Shown one piece after another: positions 37,255 to 45,602 of a stretch of DNA of 64,000 nt. The notes beneath the pieces were generated by a model that ran no database searches, was not told where the DNA came from, and saw nothing but the letters and a program-made list of their open reading frames with translations. Each line of letters begins with the position of its first letter. Position 1 is the first letter of the stretch. A program made the translations under genes and the position numbers. Source of the stretch: an uncultured Roseburia sp. (GTDB taxonomy: Bacteria > Bacillota > Clostridia > Lachnospirales > Lachnospiraceae); NCBI GenBank assembly GCA_947174805.1, contig CAMWKH010000002.1, positions 1 to 64,000 on the forward strand, given 5' to 3'.

Positions 37255-39075
37255 TTACAAAAAATTAAAAAGTTTATCATACAGTTCATCCACACATGCC
37301 GCAAGAGTCCTTCCCTCTGTATTAATCACAATCTCCGGCTGACTGGGCACCTCGTAGGGGCTTGATATCCCTGTAAAATTAGATATCTCCCCTCTTCTTG
37401 CTTTCTGATAAAGACCTTTTACATCCCGCTTCTCACACTCCTCTAAGGAGGTGGAAACATAGACCTCCACAAATTCATCACCGATAATTTCCCTCGCCTT
37501 CCTTCTGTCGGAAGCGTAAGGTGAGATGGATGCCGTAAGCACAATCAGCCCTGCGTCTGTCATAAGCTTGGCCACCTCAGAAATCCTTCTGATATTTTCT
37601 ATTCTGTCCTGTTCCTTAAAACCAAGATTTTTATTAAGGCCCAGCCGCAAATTGTCCCCGTCTAACAGCATGGTGTGTTTTCCCGCCGCCACAAGCCGCT
37701 TTTCCAGCTCATTGGCAAGGGTGGATTTCCCTGCCCCGGAAAGTCCTGTAAACCAGATAACCCCGGATTTCTGCCCCAACTGCCTGCAGCGCATCTCCTT
37801 CGTAATTTCCATCTGATGGTAAATCACATTGCCGCTTCTGTTCAGGGCTTTTTCCACCACTCCGCAGGCTGCCGTCATATGGCTGACCCGGTCAATAAAA
37901 ATAAGTGAGCCGAGAGCCTGGCTTTTCTCAAAACTGTCAAAGATCAGAGTATCACCCACGGAAATCTCACATTCTGCTATCTCATTTTTAAATATCTCGT
38001 CAGCAGGAATCTCCTCCCCGGTATTCACATCAATCCGGCATCTAATAGCCATCACCGTTGCAGGGATTGTCTTTGTCCCAAGTTTCAAAAGATAATTCTT
38101 GCCGGTCACCAGATGGGAATCCTCCATCCAGAGGATTTTTGCCTGAAACATATTGCCCTCCATGGGTAACTCCCCCCGGCAAAGCACACTTCCTCTGGAA
38201 ATATCCACCTCCCTGTCTGTGCAAAGAGTCACAGGCCATCCCGCAAATGCCTCCGCTACATCCCTATCCCCTCTTAATATCTGGCTGACTTTCGCCTTCT
38301 CTCTTCCAGGAAGCACCGTAAGTTCCTGGCCAACGGCAATGCTGCCGCTCTCTATCTGACCCTGAAATCCCCGGAAGGTGTGGTTTGGCCTTACCACCCT
38401 CTGTACCGGCATGACAAAGTCCTTAGTATCCCTCTGTCTCACTTCTATCTCCTCTAAATATTCCAAAAGCGTTTTTCCCTTATACCATACCATAGAGCCG
38501 GAAGGTTTTGTAATGTTGTCGCCTGCGGTTGCAGACACCGGTATAATCTCCGCCGAGTCACACTCAAATTCCGCCAGAAGAATGCGAATCTGTTTTTTTA
38601 TTTTGTCAAACCTCTCTCTGCTGTAGTTTACCAAATCCATTTTATTTACGGCAATGACAAAATGGCGGATTCCCATTAAAGAGCAGATTCTGGCATGGCG
38701 CTTAGTCTGTATCATCACCCCCTGGGAGGCATCCACAAGAATCACCGCCAAATCCGCAAAGGCGGCTCCCACCGCCATATTTCTGGTATACTCCTCATGC
38801 CCTGGAGTGTCCGCCACAATAAAGCTTCGATTTTCCGTTGTAAAATACCGGTATGCCACATCTATGGTAATTCCCTGCTCCCGCTCTGCCATAAGCCCGT
38901 CCAAAAGCAGGGAGTAATCGATTTCTCCTTCCCTGGAGCCCACTTTGGAATCCAGTTTAAGGGCTTTCTCCTGGTCCGCAAAGAGCAGCTTTGCATCGTA
39001 GAGCATATGGCCAATCAGTGTCGACTTCCCGTCGTCCACACTGCCGCAGGTGATAAATTTAAGTAAACCGTTCAT
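37255..39075 (-). CDS. cysNC: Sulfate adenylyltransferase GTPase subunit fused to APS kinase
   Basis: A 606-residue fusion. Residues 1 to about 430 are CysN, an EF-Tu-like GTPase (GSVDDGKSTLIG, DTPGHEEYTRNM, NKMDLV) that drives APS formation by CysD. The last 170 residues are an APS kinase (P-loop GLSGAGKST, DGDNLRLGLNKNLGF, NIRRISEVAKL, and the AS-like active loop region) that makes PAPS. Both halves look intact. It follows cysD by one base. No APS or PAPS reductase gene is in the window. Confidence 0.95.
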   Translation of the reverse strand: MNGLLKFITCGSVDDGKSTLIGHMLYDAKLLFADQEKALKLDSKVGSREGEIDYSLLLDGLMAEREQGITIDVAYRYFTTENRSFIVADTPGHEEYTRNMAVGAAFADLAVILVDASQGVMIQTKRHARICSLMGIRHFVIAVNKMDLVNYSRERFDKIKKQIRILLAEFECDSAEIIPVSATAGDNITKPSGSMVWYKGKTLLEYLEEIEVRQRDTKDFVMPVQRVVRPNHTFRGFQGQIESGSIAVGQELTVLPGREKAKVSQILRGDRDVAEAFAGWPVTLCTDREVDISRGSVLCRGELPMEGNMFQAKILWMEDSHLVTGKNYLLKLGTKTIPATVMAIRCRIDVNTGEEIPADEIFKNEIAECEISVGDTLIFDSFEKSQALGSLIFIDRVSHMTAACGVVEKALNRSGNVIYHQMEITKEMRCRQLGQKSGVIWFTGLSGAGKSTLANELEKRLVAAGKHTMLLDGDNLRLGLNKNLGFKEQDRIENIRRISEVAKLMTDAGLIVLTASISPYASDRRKAREIIGDEFVEVYVSTSLEECEKRDVKGLYQKARRGEISNFTGISSPYEVPSQPEIVINTEGRTLAACVDELYDKLFNFL

Positions 39076-39076
39076 A

Positions 39077-39979
39077 TTAGAAATATCCCTCTCTTTTTCT
39101 CTTTTCCATGCTGGCCCCTCCCCCGTCGGAATCTATCACACGGCTGGTGCGCTCGGATTCCACGGAGGAAAGTGTCTCCGCAATAATCTCATCTAAGGTC
39201 TTTGCCTCTGAGATGATTCCCCCCGTAAGAGGGTAACACCCCAAGGTGCGGAACCTGACTTTTTTCATGGAAGGTACTTCTCCGGGCAGAAGGCGCATCC
39301 GCTCGTCATCCACCATAATAAGATTTCCATTCCGCTCTACAACTGGCCGCTCTGCGGCAAAATACAGGGGAACAATAGGAATCTCCTCCTGCTTAATATA
39401 CTGCCAGATATCTTTTTCCGTCCAGTTTGACAGGGGGAAAACCCGGATGCTCTCCCCTTTGTAAATTTCCGTGTTAAACAATTTCCACATCTCCGGCCTC
39501 TGGTTTTTGGGATTCCAGGCATGTTCCTTATTTCGGAAAGAAAATATCCGCTCTTTTGCCCTGGACTTTTCTTCGTCCCTGCGGCCTCCCCCAAAAGCTG
39601 CGGTGAAGCCATACTTGGTAAGTGCCTGTTTTAACGCCTGGGTCTTCATAATATCCGTGTAGGCACTGCCGTGGTCAAAGGGGTTGATGTTCTGCTTTAC
39701 CCCTTCCTCATTCACGTATTCTATCATTTCAATGCCAAGCTCCGCTGCCCTTCTGTCACGGAACTCTATCATCTCCCTGAATTTCCATGTTGTATTCACA
39801 TGAAGAAAAGGAAAAGGCGGCTTCCCCGGATAAAACGCCTTCATGGCAAGATGCAGCATAACGGAAGAATCTTTTCCAATGGAATACAGCATCACCGGCT
39901 TCTCGCACTCTGCCGCCACCTCCCGCATAATATAAATAGATTCTGCTTCCAGTTCTTCTAAATGATTCATAGTATACAA
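39077..39979 (-). CDS. cysD: Sulfate adenylyltransferase subunit 2
   Basis: CysD is the catalytic PP-loop subunit that joins ATP and sulfate to APS. The 300-residue protein has the PP-loop [17 protein letters not shown] near residue 35, [19 protein letters not shown] near 150 and the C-terminal family signature GCYPLTGG. It is first in the run cysD-cysNC-regulator-kinase-lipoprotein-ATPase-permease. The start is either TTG at 39979 (eight bases after AGAGGT) or ATG at 39970. Confidence 0.96.
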   Translation of the reverse strand: MYTMNHLEELEAESIYIMREVAAECEKPVMLYSIGKDSSVMLHLAMKAFYPGKPPFPFLHVNTTWKFREMIEFRDRRAAELGIEMIEYVNEEGVKQNINPFDHGSAYTDIMKTQALKQALTKYGFTAAFGGGRRDEEKSRAKERIFSFRNKEHAWNPKNQRPEMWKLFNTEIYKGESIRVFPLSNWTEKDIWQYIKQEEIPIVPLYFAAERPVVERNGNLIMVDDERMRLLPGEVPSMKKVRFRTLGCYPLTGGIISEAKTLDEIIAETLSSVESERTSRVIDSDGGGASMEKRKREGYF

Positions 39980-40071
39980 ATCCGATACCTCTTTCTTTTC
40001 TAAGTCATACTTCTCTCGTATCCTGATACATTGTATAGGTGGTTCATTAAATTTAAATTAATAATATACGA

Positions 40072-40106
40072 AATAAAAATAGAGAGAGTATTTATCTACT
40101 CTCTCC
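40072..40106 (-). terminator. Terminator after the UPF0210 gene
   Basis: On the minus strand GAGAGAGTA and TACTCTCTC form a 9-bp perfect stem with a 6-base loop, followed by TATTTTTATTT. It ends the long housekeeping run before cysD. Confidence 0.9.
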
Positions 40107-40132
40107 AAATATAATGTGATTTTCCCTTTATT

Positions 40133-41497
40133 TTAATTCTTAAAACTGTGGATAGGAGCCGGAATCCTCCCTTTTCGGTTAATGAAATCATCACAGGAAA
40201 ATTTGTTTACAGGCATAATGGGGGCATATCCAAAAAGACCGCCAAACTCCACCGTATCCCCCACGCCTTTTCCAATTACAGGAATCAGGCGCGCCGCAGT
40301 CGTTTTCTGGTTTACCATGCCAAGGGCCATCTCGTCTGCGATTATCCCGGAGATTGTTGTCGCTTTCGTGTCTCCGGGGATGGCAATCATATCAAGTCCC
40401 ACGGAGCACACGCAGGTCATAGCCTCTAATTTTTCCAGTGTAATAGCTTTTGCCTGGACAGAATCAATCATTCCCTGGTCCTCGCTTACGGGAATAAACG
40501 CCCCGCTTAACCCCCCCACATAGGATGATGCCATAACGCCGCCCTTTTTCACCTGGTCGTTTAACAGTGCAAGGGCTGCGGTGGTTCCCGGCGCCCCTGC
40601 AAATTCCAATCCGATTTCACAAAGAATATCCGCCACGCTGTCCCCCACTGCCGGGGTGGGCGCAAGGGATAAATCGATAATGCCAAAGGGAATCGAAAGC
40701 ATCCTTGACGCTTCCTGGGCCACAAGCTGGCCTACCCGGGTGACTTTAAACGCCGTCTTTTTAATTGTCTCACACAAAACTTCAAAACTTTCCCCCCGGA
40801 CTTTTTCCAGGGCCGTCTTCACCACCCCTGGACCGCTGACTCCCACGTTAATCACTGCATCCGCCTCTGTGACGCCGTGGAATGCCCCTGCCATAAAGGG
40901 ATTGTCATCCGGAGCGTTGCAGAATACCACAAGCTTCATACAGTCAACACTGTCCCTGTCCTTTGACTTTTCTGCCACTTCTAAGAGGATTTCCCCCATC
41001 AGCCTTACCGCATCCATATTTATCCCGGTTTTGGTGGAGGCGAGGTTTACGGAACTGCACACCCGCTCCGTCCTTGTAAGGGCTGTGGGAATGGAGCGTA
41101 TCAAAAGTTCATCCGCCTTTGTCATTCCCTTTGATACCAGGGCGGAATACCCTCCGATTAAGTTCACCCCCACCGCATGGGCCGCCTCATCTAATGTATC
41201 CGCCAGAGAAGCAAAATCCTCCGGCGTCTTGCATGCGCTGCCTCCCACCAGGGCCATGGGGGTTACAGAAATCCGTTTGTTTACAATGGGAATGGCAAAC
41301 TCCTGCTCAATTTCTTCCCCTGTCTTTGCCAAATCTTTTGCCACCCTGGTTATCTTCTCATATATATTTCTCTTTAACTTCTGAAGGTCAGGGTCAATAC
41401 AATCCAAAAGGCTGATCCCTAAAGTGATGGTTCTCACATCTAAATTTTCCTGCTCCACCATCTCATTCGTCTCTATGACTTCTCCAATATTAATCAT
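40133..41497 (-). CDS. UPF0210 (DUF711) family protein
   Basis: A 454-residue soluble protein matching the UPF0210 family in length and sequence ([11 protein letters not shown] start; [41 protein letters not shown]-like VGGSACKTP). Structures of the family resemble glycyl-radical enzymes, but the biochemical role is not established. The start at 41497 follows AAGGAGA. It lies 23 bp after the ACT-domain gene; this pair is conserved across many Gram-positives, suggesting joint function. Confidence 0.9.
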   Translation of the reverse strand: MINIGEVIETNEMVEQENLDVRTITLGISLLDCIDPDLQKLKRNIYEKITRVAKDLAKTGEEIEQEFAIPIVNKRISVTPMALVGGSACKTPEDFASLADTLDEAAHAVGVNLIGGYSALVSKGMTKADELLIRSIPTALTRTERVCSSVNLASTKTGINMDAVRLMGEILLEVAEKSKDRDSVDCMKLVVFCNAPDDNPFMAGAFHGVTEADAVINVGVSGPGVVKTALEKVRGESFEVLCETIKKTAFKVTRVGQLVAQEASRMLSIPFGIIDLSLAPTPAVGDSVADILCEIGLEFAGAPGTTAALALLNDQVKKGGVMASSYVGGLSGAFIPVSEDQGMIDSVQAKAITLEKLEAMTCVCSVGLDMIAIPGDTKATTISGIIADEMALGMVNQKTTAARLIPVIGKGVGDTVEFGGLFGYAPIMPVNKFSCDDFINRKGRIPAPIHSFKN

Positions 41498-41520
41498 ACG
41501 TTTCTCCTTAAACAGATGCC

Positions 41521-41802
41521 CTAAATACGGTGCATTTTCTGGAAAATTTCTTCTTTCTGGCATTTAATGGAAACGCCAATCTCCCCGCCTAAATCCTCCA
41601 GCTCTTTCACACAGTCCCCAAAGGATTTTGTCGCCCCTGCCATATCGGCAATCATCATCATGTTGAAATATCCCTGGACGATCGTCTGTGAAATATCCAG
41701 TATATTGATTTTATTCTCCGCCAGATAAGTGCACACTCTGGCAATAATCCCCACCGTATCTTTTCCCACAACGGTGATAATGGTCTTTCCCGCTTTTTCC
41801 AT
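41521..41802 (-). CDS. ACT-domain protein, UPF0237 family
   Basis: A 93-residue stand-alone ACT domain ([33 protein letters not shown]), the ligand-binding fold that usually senses amino acids. The start at 41802 follows GGAGAGGAG; the frame upstream is not coding. It is paired with UPF0210 downstream. Confidence 0.88.
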   Translation of the reverse strand: MEKAGKTIITVVGKDTVGIIARVCTYLAENKINILDISQTIVQGYFNMMMIADMAGATKSFGDCVKELEDLGGEIGVSIKCQKEEIFQKMHRI

Positions 41803-41849
41803 GTTTATCTCCTCTCCAGAAACGTAACCCTTCGCTGCCTGAAGGGTTT

Positions 41850-42656
41850 TCACATAACCTGTATCCGACCGGAAACCTCATCCCGTTTTGCCACATACAC
41901 GGGAAAATCATCTCCTCTGTAAGGGTTCTCCCCCAGGGTAATCTCCAGTTTTACCGTCTCGTAAGCCAGCTTTGCATAATTATTCTCCTTGCTCAAATGC
42001 CCTAACACAACCGCCTGAAAACCGTCATGGAGAATCCTCCCCAAAAGCTGTCCCGACAGTTCATTGGACAGATGCCCCCTCTCCCCTAAAATCCTTTGTT
42101 TTAAAGGATAGGGGTAAGGCCCTGCCTGGAGCATGTTTACATCGTGGTTTGCCTCTAAAAGCAAAACGTTTACGCCCTGTATCTTTTCAATGATATACTC
42201 ATCAAATTTGCCCAAATCCGTAATCACTCCCACAGACTTATTCTCCCGTCTTAAAATATAAGCCACAGGCTCCGCCGCATCATGGGAAATTTTCACCGGC
42301 TCAATCTCTAACCCACCGATACAGAAGGGCTCGTTGGCTCTCACCGGATGAAATAGGGACTCATCAATTTTTCCCACGGATTTTGTATGTAAAATTGCCT
42401 GTATCGTACCTTCTGTGGCATATATGGGCAGACCGTACCTTCTGGCAAGGACACCGAGACCGCTGATGTGGTCTATGTGCTCATGGGTGACTAAAATCCC
42501 CTCCATCTCCGAGGTTTTCAATCCCAGGGAATTTAATCCCTGTTCAATCCTTTTCCCGCTGACCCCTGCATCTATTAAGAGACGGCACCCGTCGTACCCT
42601 GTCATAATACAATTTCCGCTGCTGCCGCTGGCAATACTGCATAATTCCATATTCAT
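41850..42656 (-). CDS. Metallo-beta-lactamase fold hydrolase, WalJ/YycJ-like
   Basis: A 268-residue MBL-fold protein with the metal motif THEHIDHISG (residues about 56-65), a second His in KISHDAAEP, Asp in VITDLGK and late GHLSKENN. The opening ELCSIASGSSGNC is typical of YycJ/WalJ, exonuclease-like proteins linked to the WalRK regulon in bacilli. Here no walRK is nearby. Its ATG overlaps the stop of the FtsA-like gene (TAATG). Confidence 0.88.
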   Translation of the reverse strand: MNMELCSIASGSSGNCIMTGYDGCRLLIDAGVSGKRIEQGLNSLGLKTSEMEGILVTHEHIDHISGLGVLARRYGLPIYATEGTIQAILHTKSVGKIDESLFHPVRANEPFCIGGLEIEPVKISHDAAEPVAYILRRENKSVGVITDLGKFDEYIIEKIQGVNVLLLEANHDVNMLQAGPYPYPLKQRILGERGHLSNELSGQLLGRILHDGFQAVVLGHLSKENNYAKLAYETVKLEITLGENPYRGDDFPVYVAKRDEVSGRIQVM

Positions 42657-44986
42657 TACTTCTCTTCCCAATAAATTTCAATCACATCGCCGTTGTTTAA
42701 CTTCTGCATATAACTTGCATCCTCCCCGTTTACCGTGGTGACAATAGCCCGGCCGTTGGAGGCGTTTAAGTCAAAGGTAATAGCGTCAAAGAGGTCCACA
42801 AAAATATATTCCCTTTTCCCTGTAAGAAGAATCTCATTTCCGTTTACCTCCACCTGGATAGCCCCTTTAGGCAAAGGCCCCGGCCCAGGCTTTGGCACAT
42901 CCTCAGCCGGCTTTTCTTCCTGTTTTGGACTTGGCTCATCCTGGTGCAGAGTCTCTTCCTGAGGGTTTGCCTCCTGGGTCATTTGGGTTTCCTCCGTCAA
43001 AGACACATCCTCCTGTTTTGGGGGTTCGTCGAAAAATCCCCCCTGGCTTGCCCACTCAAAAGGCGACATCTGGGGTTCCGGCTCTTTTGGTACTTCCAAA
43101 GCTTCCTGAGCCTTTATGCTCTCCGGTTCCTCTGTCTCCCTTACCGGCTCCGGCAAGGTCTCTTGTGCCGGCTCCGGCTCCTGTGAGGAAACTTCTGGCT
43201 CCTCCTGCGCAAAATCCTCCGCACCTTTTGCACTGGCCGTCCACTCTACCGTAAAATTCTCATACAAGAGGGTGTTAAGCTCTGCCGGACGGTTATTTAC
43301 GCGGATTACATGGTCCTGATTAATCTCCACATCCATAAACTCCGCCAACTGTTCCACCGTGTAGAAATTCCTGGTCTCAATCACATCCCCCTCCTGCACA
43401 TGGTAGGAAGAAACCTCAATGCTGCCGTTTACCTCCACAAACTTGGGACAGTGAATCGTTTTGCCGTTTACCTCAAAGGTTACTGTCTCCTGGGTGTATT
43501 CCGCCAAATCGTCGATGGTAATCACTGCTGCCTCCCCGGCGGTGGAGGGCTCAACGGTAATATAACTGTTAGCCACAAGGGGTGCATTGATATTTGTCTC
43601 TTTGTCATTTACTTTCACGATGGCGGAATCCCCGGCTTCCCCTCTGGCAATCCTGGGGCTTCCGTTTACTGTAAAGTTGATTTCTTTGCCCCGCTTGGGG
43701 AATAAATATTCATTGGGGAAACCTGCCTGCATGGCTGCGTCCACAATGGTCAGGCGGCCATTGTCATAAAGCTTGATGCGCTCCCCGTTAAAATGCACCA
43801 TAATAAAGCTGTTTCTCTGCTCGTAGTAATTGAGGCAGATACCGATAGGCGTCACCAAAAGAGGATCTTTTTGAATATCCGGCTGTTCAAAGGTGATTTC
43901 CTTCAGCACTTCCTCACCCCTTAAGGCCACCCTCTCGTTGGGGAGTTCCAACTTGTCCGCCAGCATTTCCGTAAATCCATGGATTTTTCCGCCCCCTCCT
44001 ACCACGAAGGTAGCGCTCACTGTGGTATCCCCGTTTAACTCTTTAATCTTATTTGCCACGTCGGTGGTAATCCTATCCACCAGCCCCTCCGTTAATTTCC
44101 ACACTTCCTCGGACTTTAAGGTGTGCTTTAATGTCATAATGTCAGTGTATTCAATTTCTTTTTCCTTTGTGGAGGCCAGCTTTATGTGCTCCGCCATGGC
44201 AAAGTCCACCAGATAGCTCTGTACAATAAGCTCTGTCAGCTCATCCCCCGCCAGTGGAATCATACCGTAGGCGATAATGCTTCCGTCCCTTGTGATACAA
44301 ATATCGGAGGTCCCTGCCCCCACATCCACCAGGGCAATATTTAACATGCGGAAATTTTCAGGGATGGCAACGTCAATGGCCGCAATGGGCTCCAAGGTCA
44401 TATTTGCCACACTTAAATCTGCAATGGCAACTGCAGAGTAAAGGCCGTCCACTACATCCTCCGGAAGAAAGGTCACAATGATATCCTCGGAGATTTTCTC
44501 CGCCTTATGTCCTTCCAAATTGGAAAATATCTCATCATTTAAGAAATATTTCACTACAGAGTAACCCACACAGTAGAATTTATACTTTGTATCATTCTTC
44601 TCTTTCAGCTCTGCCTGGGCACGCTCAATCCCAAGAAGGTCTAAGGTATGGATATCCTCCGCCCGCACCACACTCTCTGTCTCAAACTCATACTCAATGT
44701 GGGTGGTAACGGTTTTTAACACACGGCCTGCCGCTGCAATACACACAGAGGTCAGTTCCTGGCCGATCTGCTGCTCTAAATTTTCCTTCACAATGCGGAT
44801 GGTATTTCCCACCCTGCCGATATCATGTATCTGGCCGTCCAACATGGCCCTGGTCTCATGCTCCATGGAATACTGGGCCAGGACGATAAATTCCTTGTCC
44901 TGCTTAAAACCCACCGTCCCAACCACATTTCTGGTCCCGATATCAAGACCAAATACCAACTCGTCTCCTGCTTCTCTTCTCTCCAT
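42656..44986 (-). CDS. Extended FtsA/PilM-like ATPase
   Basis: A 776-residue protein. Residues 1 to about 390 have the actin-like FtsA fold (GLDIGTRNVVGTV; VDVGAGTSDICI; VVGGGGKIHGF), including an SHS2-like insert. Unlike true FtsA (about 420 residues, C-terminal amphipathic helix) it goes on with two or three small beta-rich domains (about 395-610), a Pro/Glu/Gln-rich linker (about 615-700) and a final beta-grasp-like domain (about 700-776). I infer a cell-division or envelope scaffold role. It sits between coaE (22 bp) and the WalJ-like gene (overlapping), away from any ftsZ or mur gene. Confidence 0.8.
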   Translation of the reverse strand: MERREAGDELVFGLDIGTRNVVGTVGFKQDKEFIVLAQYSMEHETRAMLDGQIHDIGRVGNTIRIVKENLEQQIGQELTSVCIAAAGRVLKTVTTHIEYEFETESVVRAEDIHTLDLLGIERAQAELKEKNDTKYKFYCVGYSVVKYFLNDEIFSNLEGHKAEKISEDIIVTFLPEDVVDGLYSAVAIADLSVANMTLEPIAAIDVAIPENFRMLNIALVDVGAGTSDICITRDGSIIAYGMIPLAGDELTELIVQSYLVDFAMAEHIKLASTKEKEIEYTDIMTLKHTLKSEEVWKLTEGLVDRITTDVANKIKELNGDTTVSATFVVGGGGKIHGFTEMLADKLELPNERVALRGEEVLKEITFEQPDIQKDPLLVTPIGICLNYYEQRNSFIMVHFNGERIKLYDNGRLTIVDAAMQAGFPNEYLFPKRGKEINFTVNGSPRIARGEAGDSAIVKVNDKETNINAPLVANSYITVEPSTAGEAAVITIDDLAEYTQETVTFEVNGKTIHCPKFVEVNGSIEVSSYHVQEGDVIETRNFYTVEQLAEFMDVEINQDHVIRVNNRPAELNTLLYENFTVEWTASAKGAEDFAQEEPEVSSQEPEPAQETLPEPVRETEEPESIKAQEALEVPKEPEPQMSPFEWASQGGFFDEPPKQEDVSLTEETQMTQEANPQEETLHQDEPSPKQEEKPAEDVPKPGPGPLPKGAIQVEVNGNEILLTGKREYIFVDLFDAITFDLNASNGRAIVTTVNGEDASYMQKLNNGDVIEIYWEEK

Positions 44987-45008
44987 ATCTGCTTATCTCC
45001 TTAATCCC

Positions 45009-45602
45009 TTACCCGGCAAATGCCTGTTTCACCTGATATATTGTCTCCTCTAAGGTTCCGTTATTGTCAATTACCAGTGCAGCATATTTCCTGTAAGTAT
45101 CCTCCGGAAGCTGACTCTCAAATATGCTGTCAATTTTTTCATCGGAATATCCCCGATTTGCCTTTAACCGCTGTCTGCGGATTTCCCGGCTGGTATCTAT
45201 ATACCAGAGCCTATCACATATTGTATCATAACCTTCCTCAATTAAAAGGGCTGCTTCCAAAATAAAATAAGAAAATTTTCCCTTTTCCTTCTCCTTTTGG
45301 TATATGTCAAGTATTTCTTCCTTTACCGCAGGATGGACGATGCCGTTCATCCGCTCCCGCATTTCCCTGTCAGAAAAAATCACCTCTGCCAGTTTCCCCG
45401 CGTCAAAAGCCCCATCCTCTTTTAAAATATCCTTCCCGGGAAATGCCTTTATAATTTTCTCATAACAATCCGTTCCCGGCTCCATCAGCCCATGGGCCAC
45501 TTCGTCTGCCAGAAGGACTTTTGCATTGTAATTCTCCTCTATAAATTTCAGTATCCGGGACTTTCCTGCCCCGACTCCTCCTGTGATTCCTATAAATTCC
45601 AT
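45009..45602 (-). CDS. coaE: Dephospho-CoA kinase
   Basis: Last step of CoA synthesis: phosphorylates dephospho-CoA at the 3' hydroxyl of ribose. The 197-residue protein has the P-loop GGVGAGKS (residues 8-15), LLADEVAHGLM, and the lid segment with the RLKANRGYSDE helix. Its ATG overlaps the stop of polA (TAATG). The polA-coaE order is common in Firmicutes. Confidence 0.97.
   Translation of the reverse strand: MEFIGITGGVGAGKSRILKFIEENYNAKVLLADEVAHGLMEPGTDCYEKIIKAFPGKDILKEDGAFDAGKLAEVIFSDREMRERMNGIVHPAVKEEILDIYQKEKEKGKFSYFILEAALLIEEGYDTICDRLWYIDTSREIRRQRLKANRGYSDEKIDSIFESQLPEDTYRKYAALVIDNNGTLEETIYQVKQAFAG

Noticed and set aside
39980..40071. S-box or T-box leader ahead of cysD
   Set aside because: Neither the S-box core nor a T-box sequence with specifier loop was found in the short AT-rich leader.
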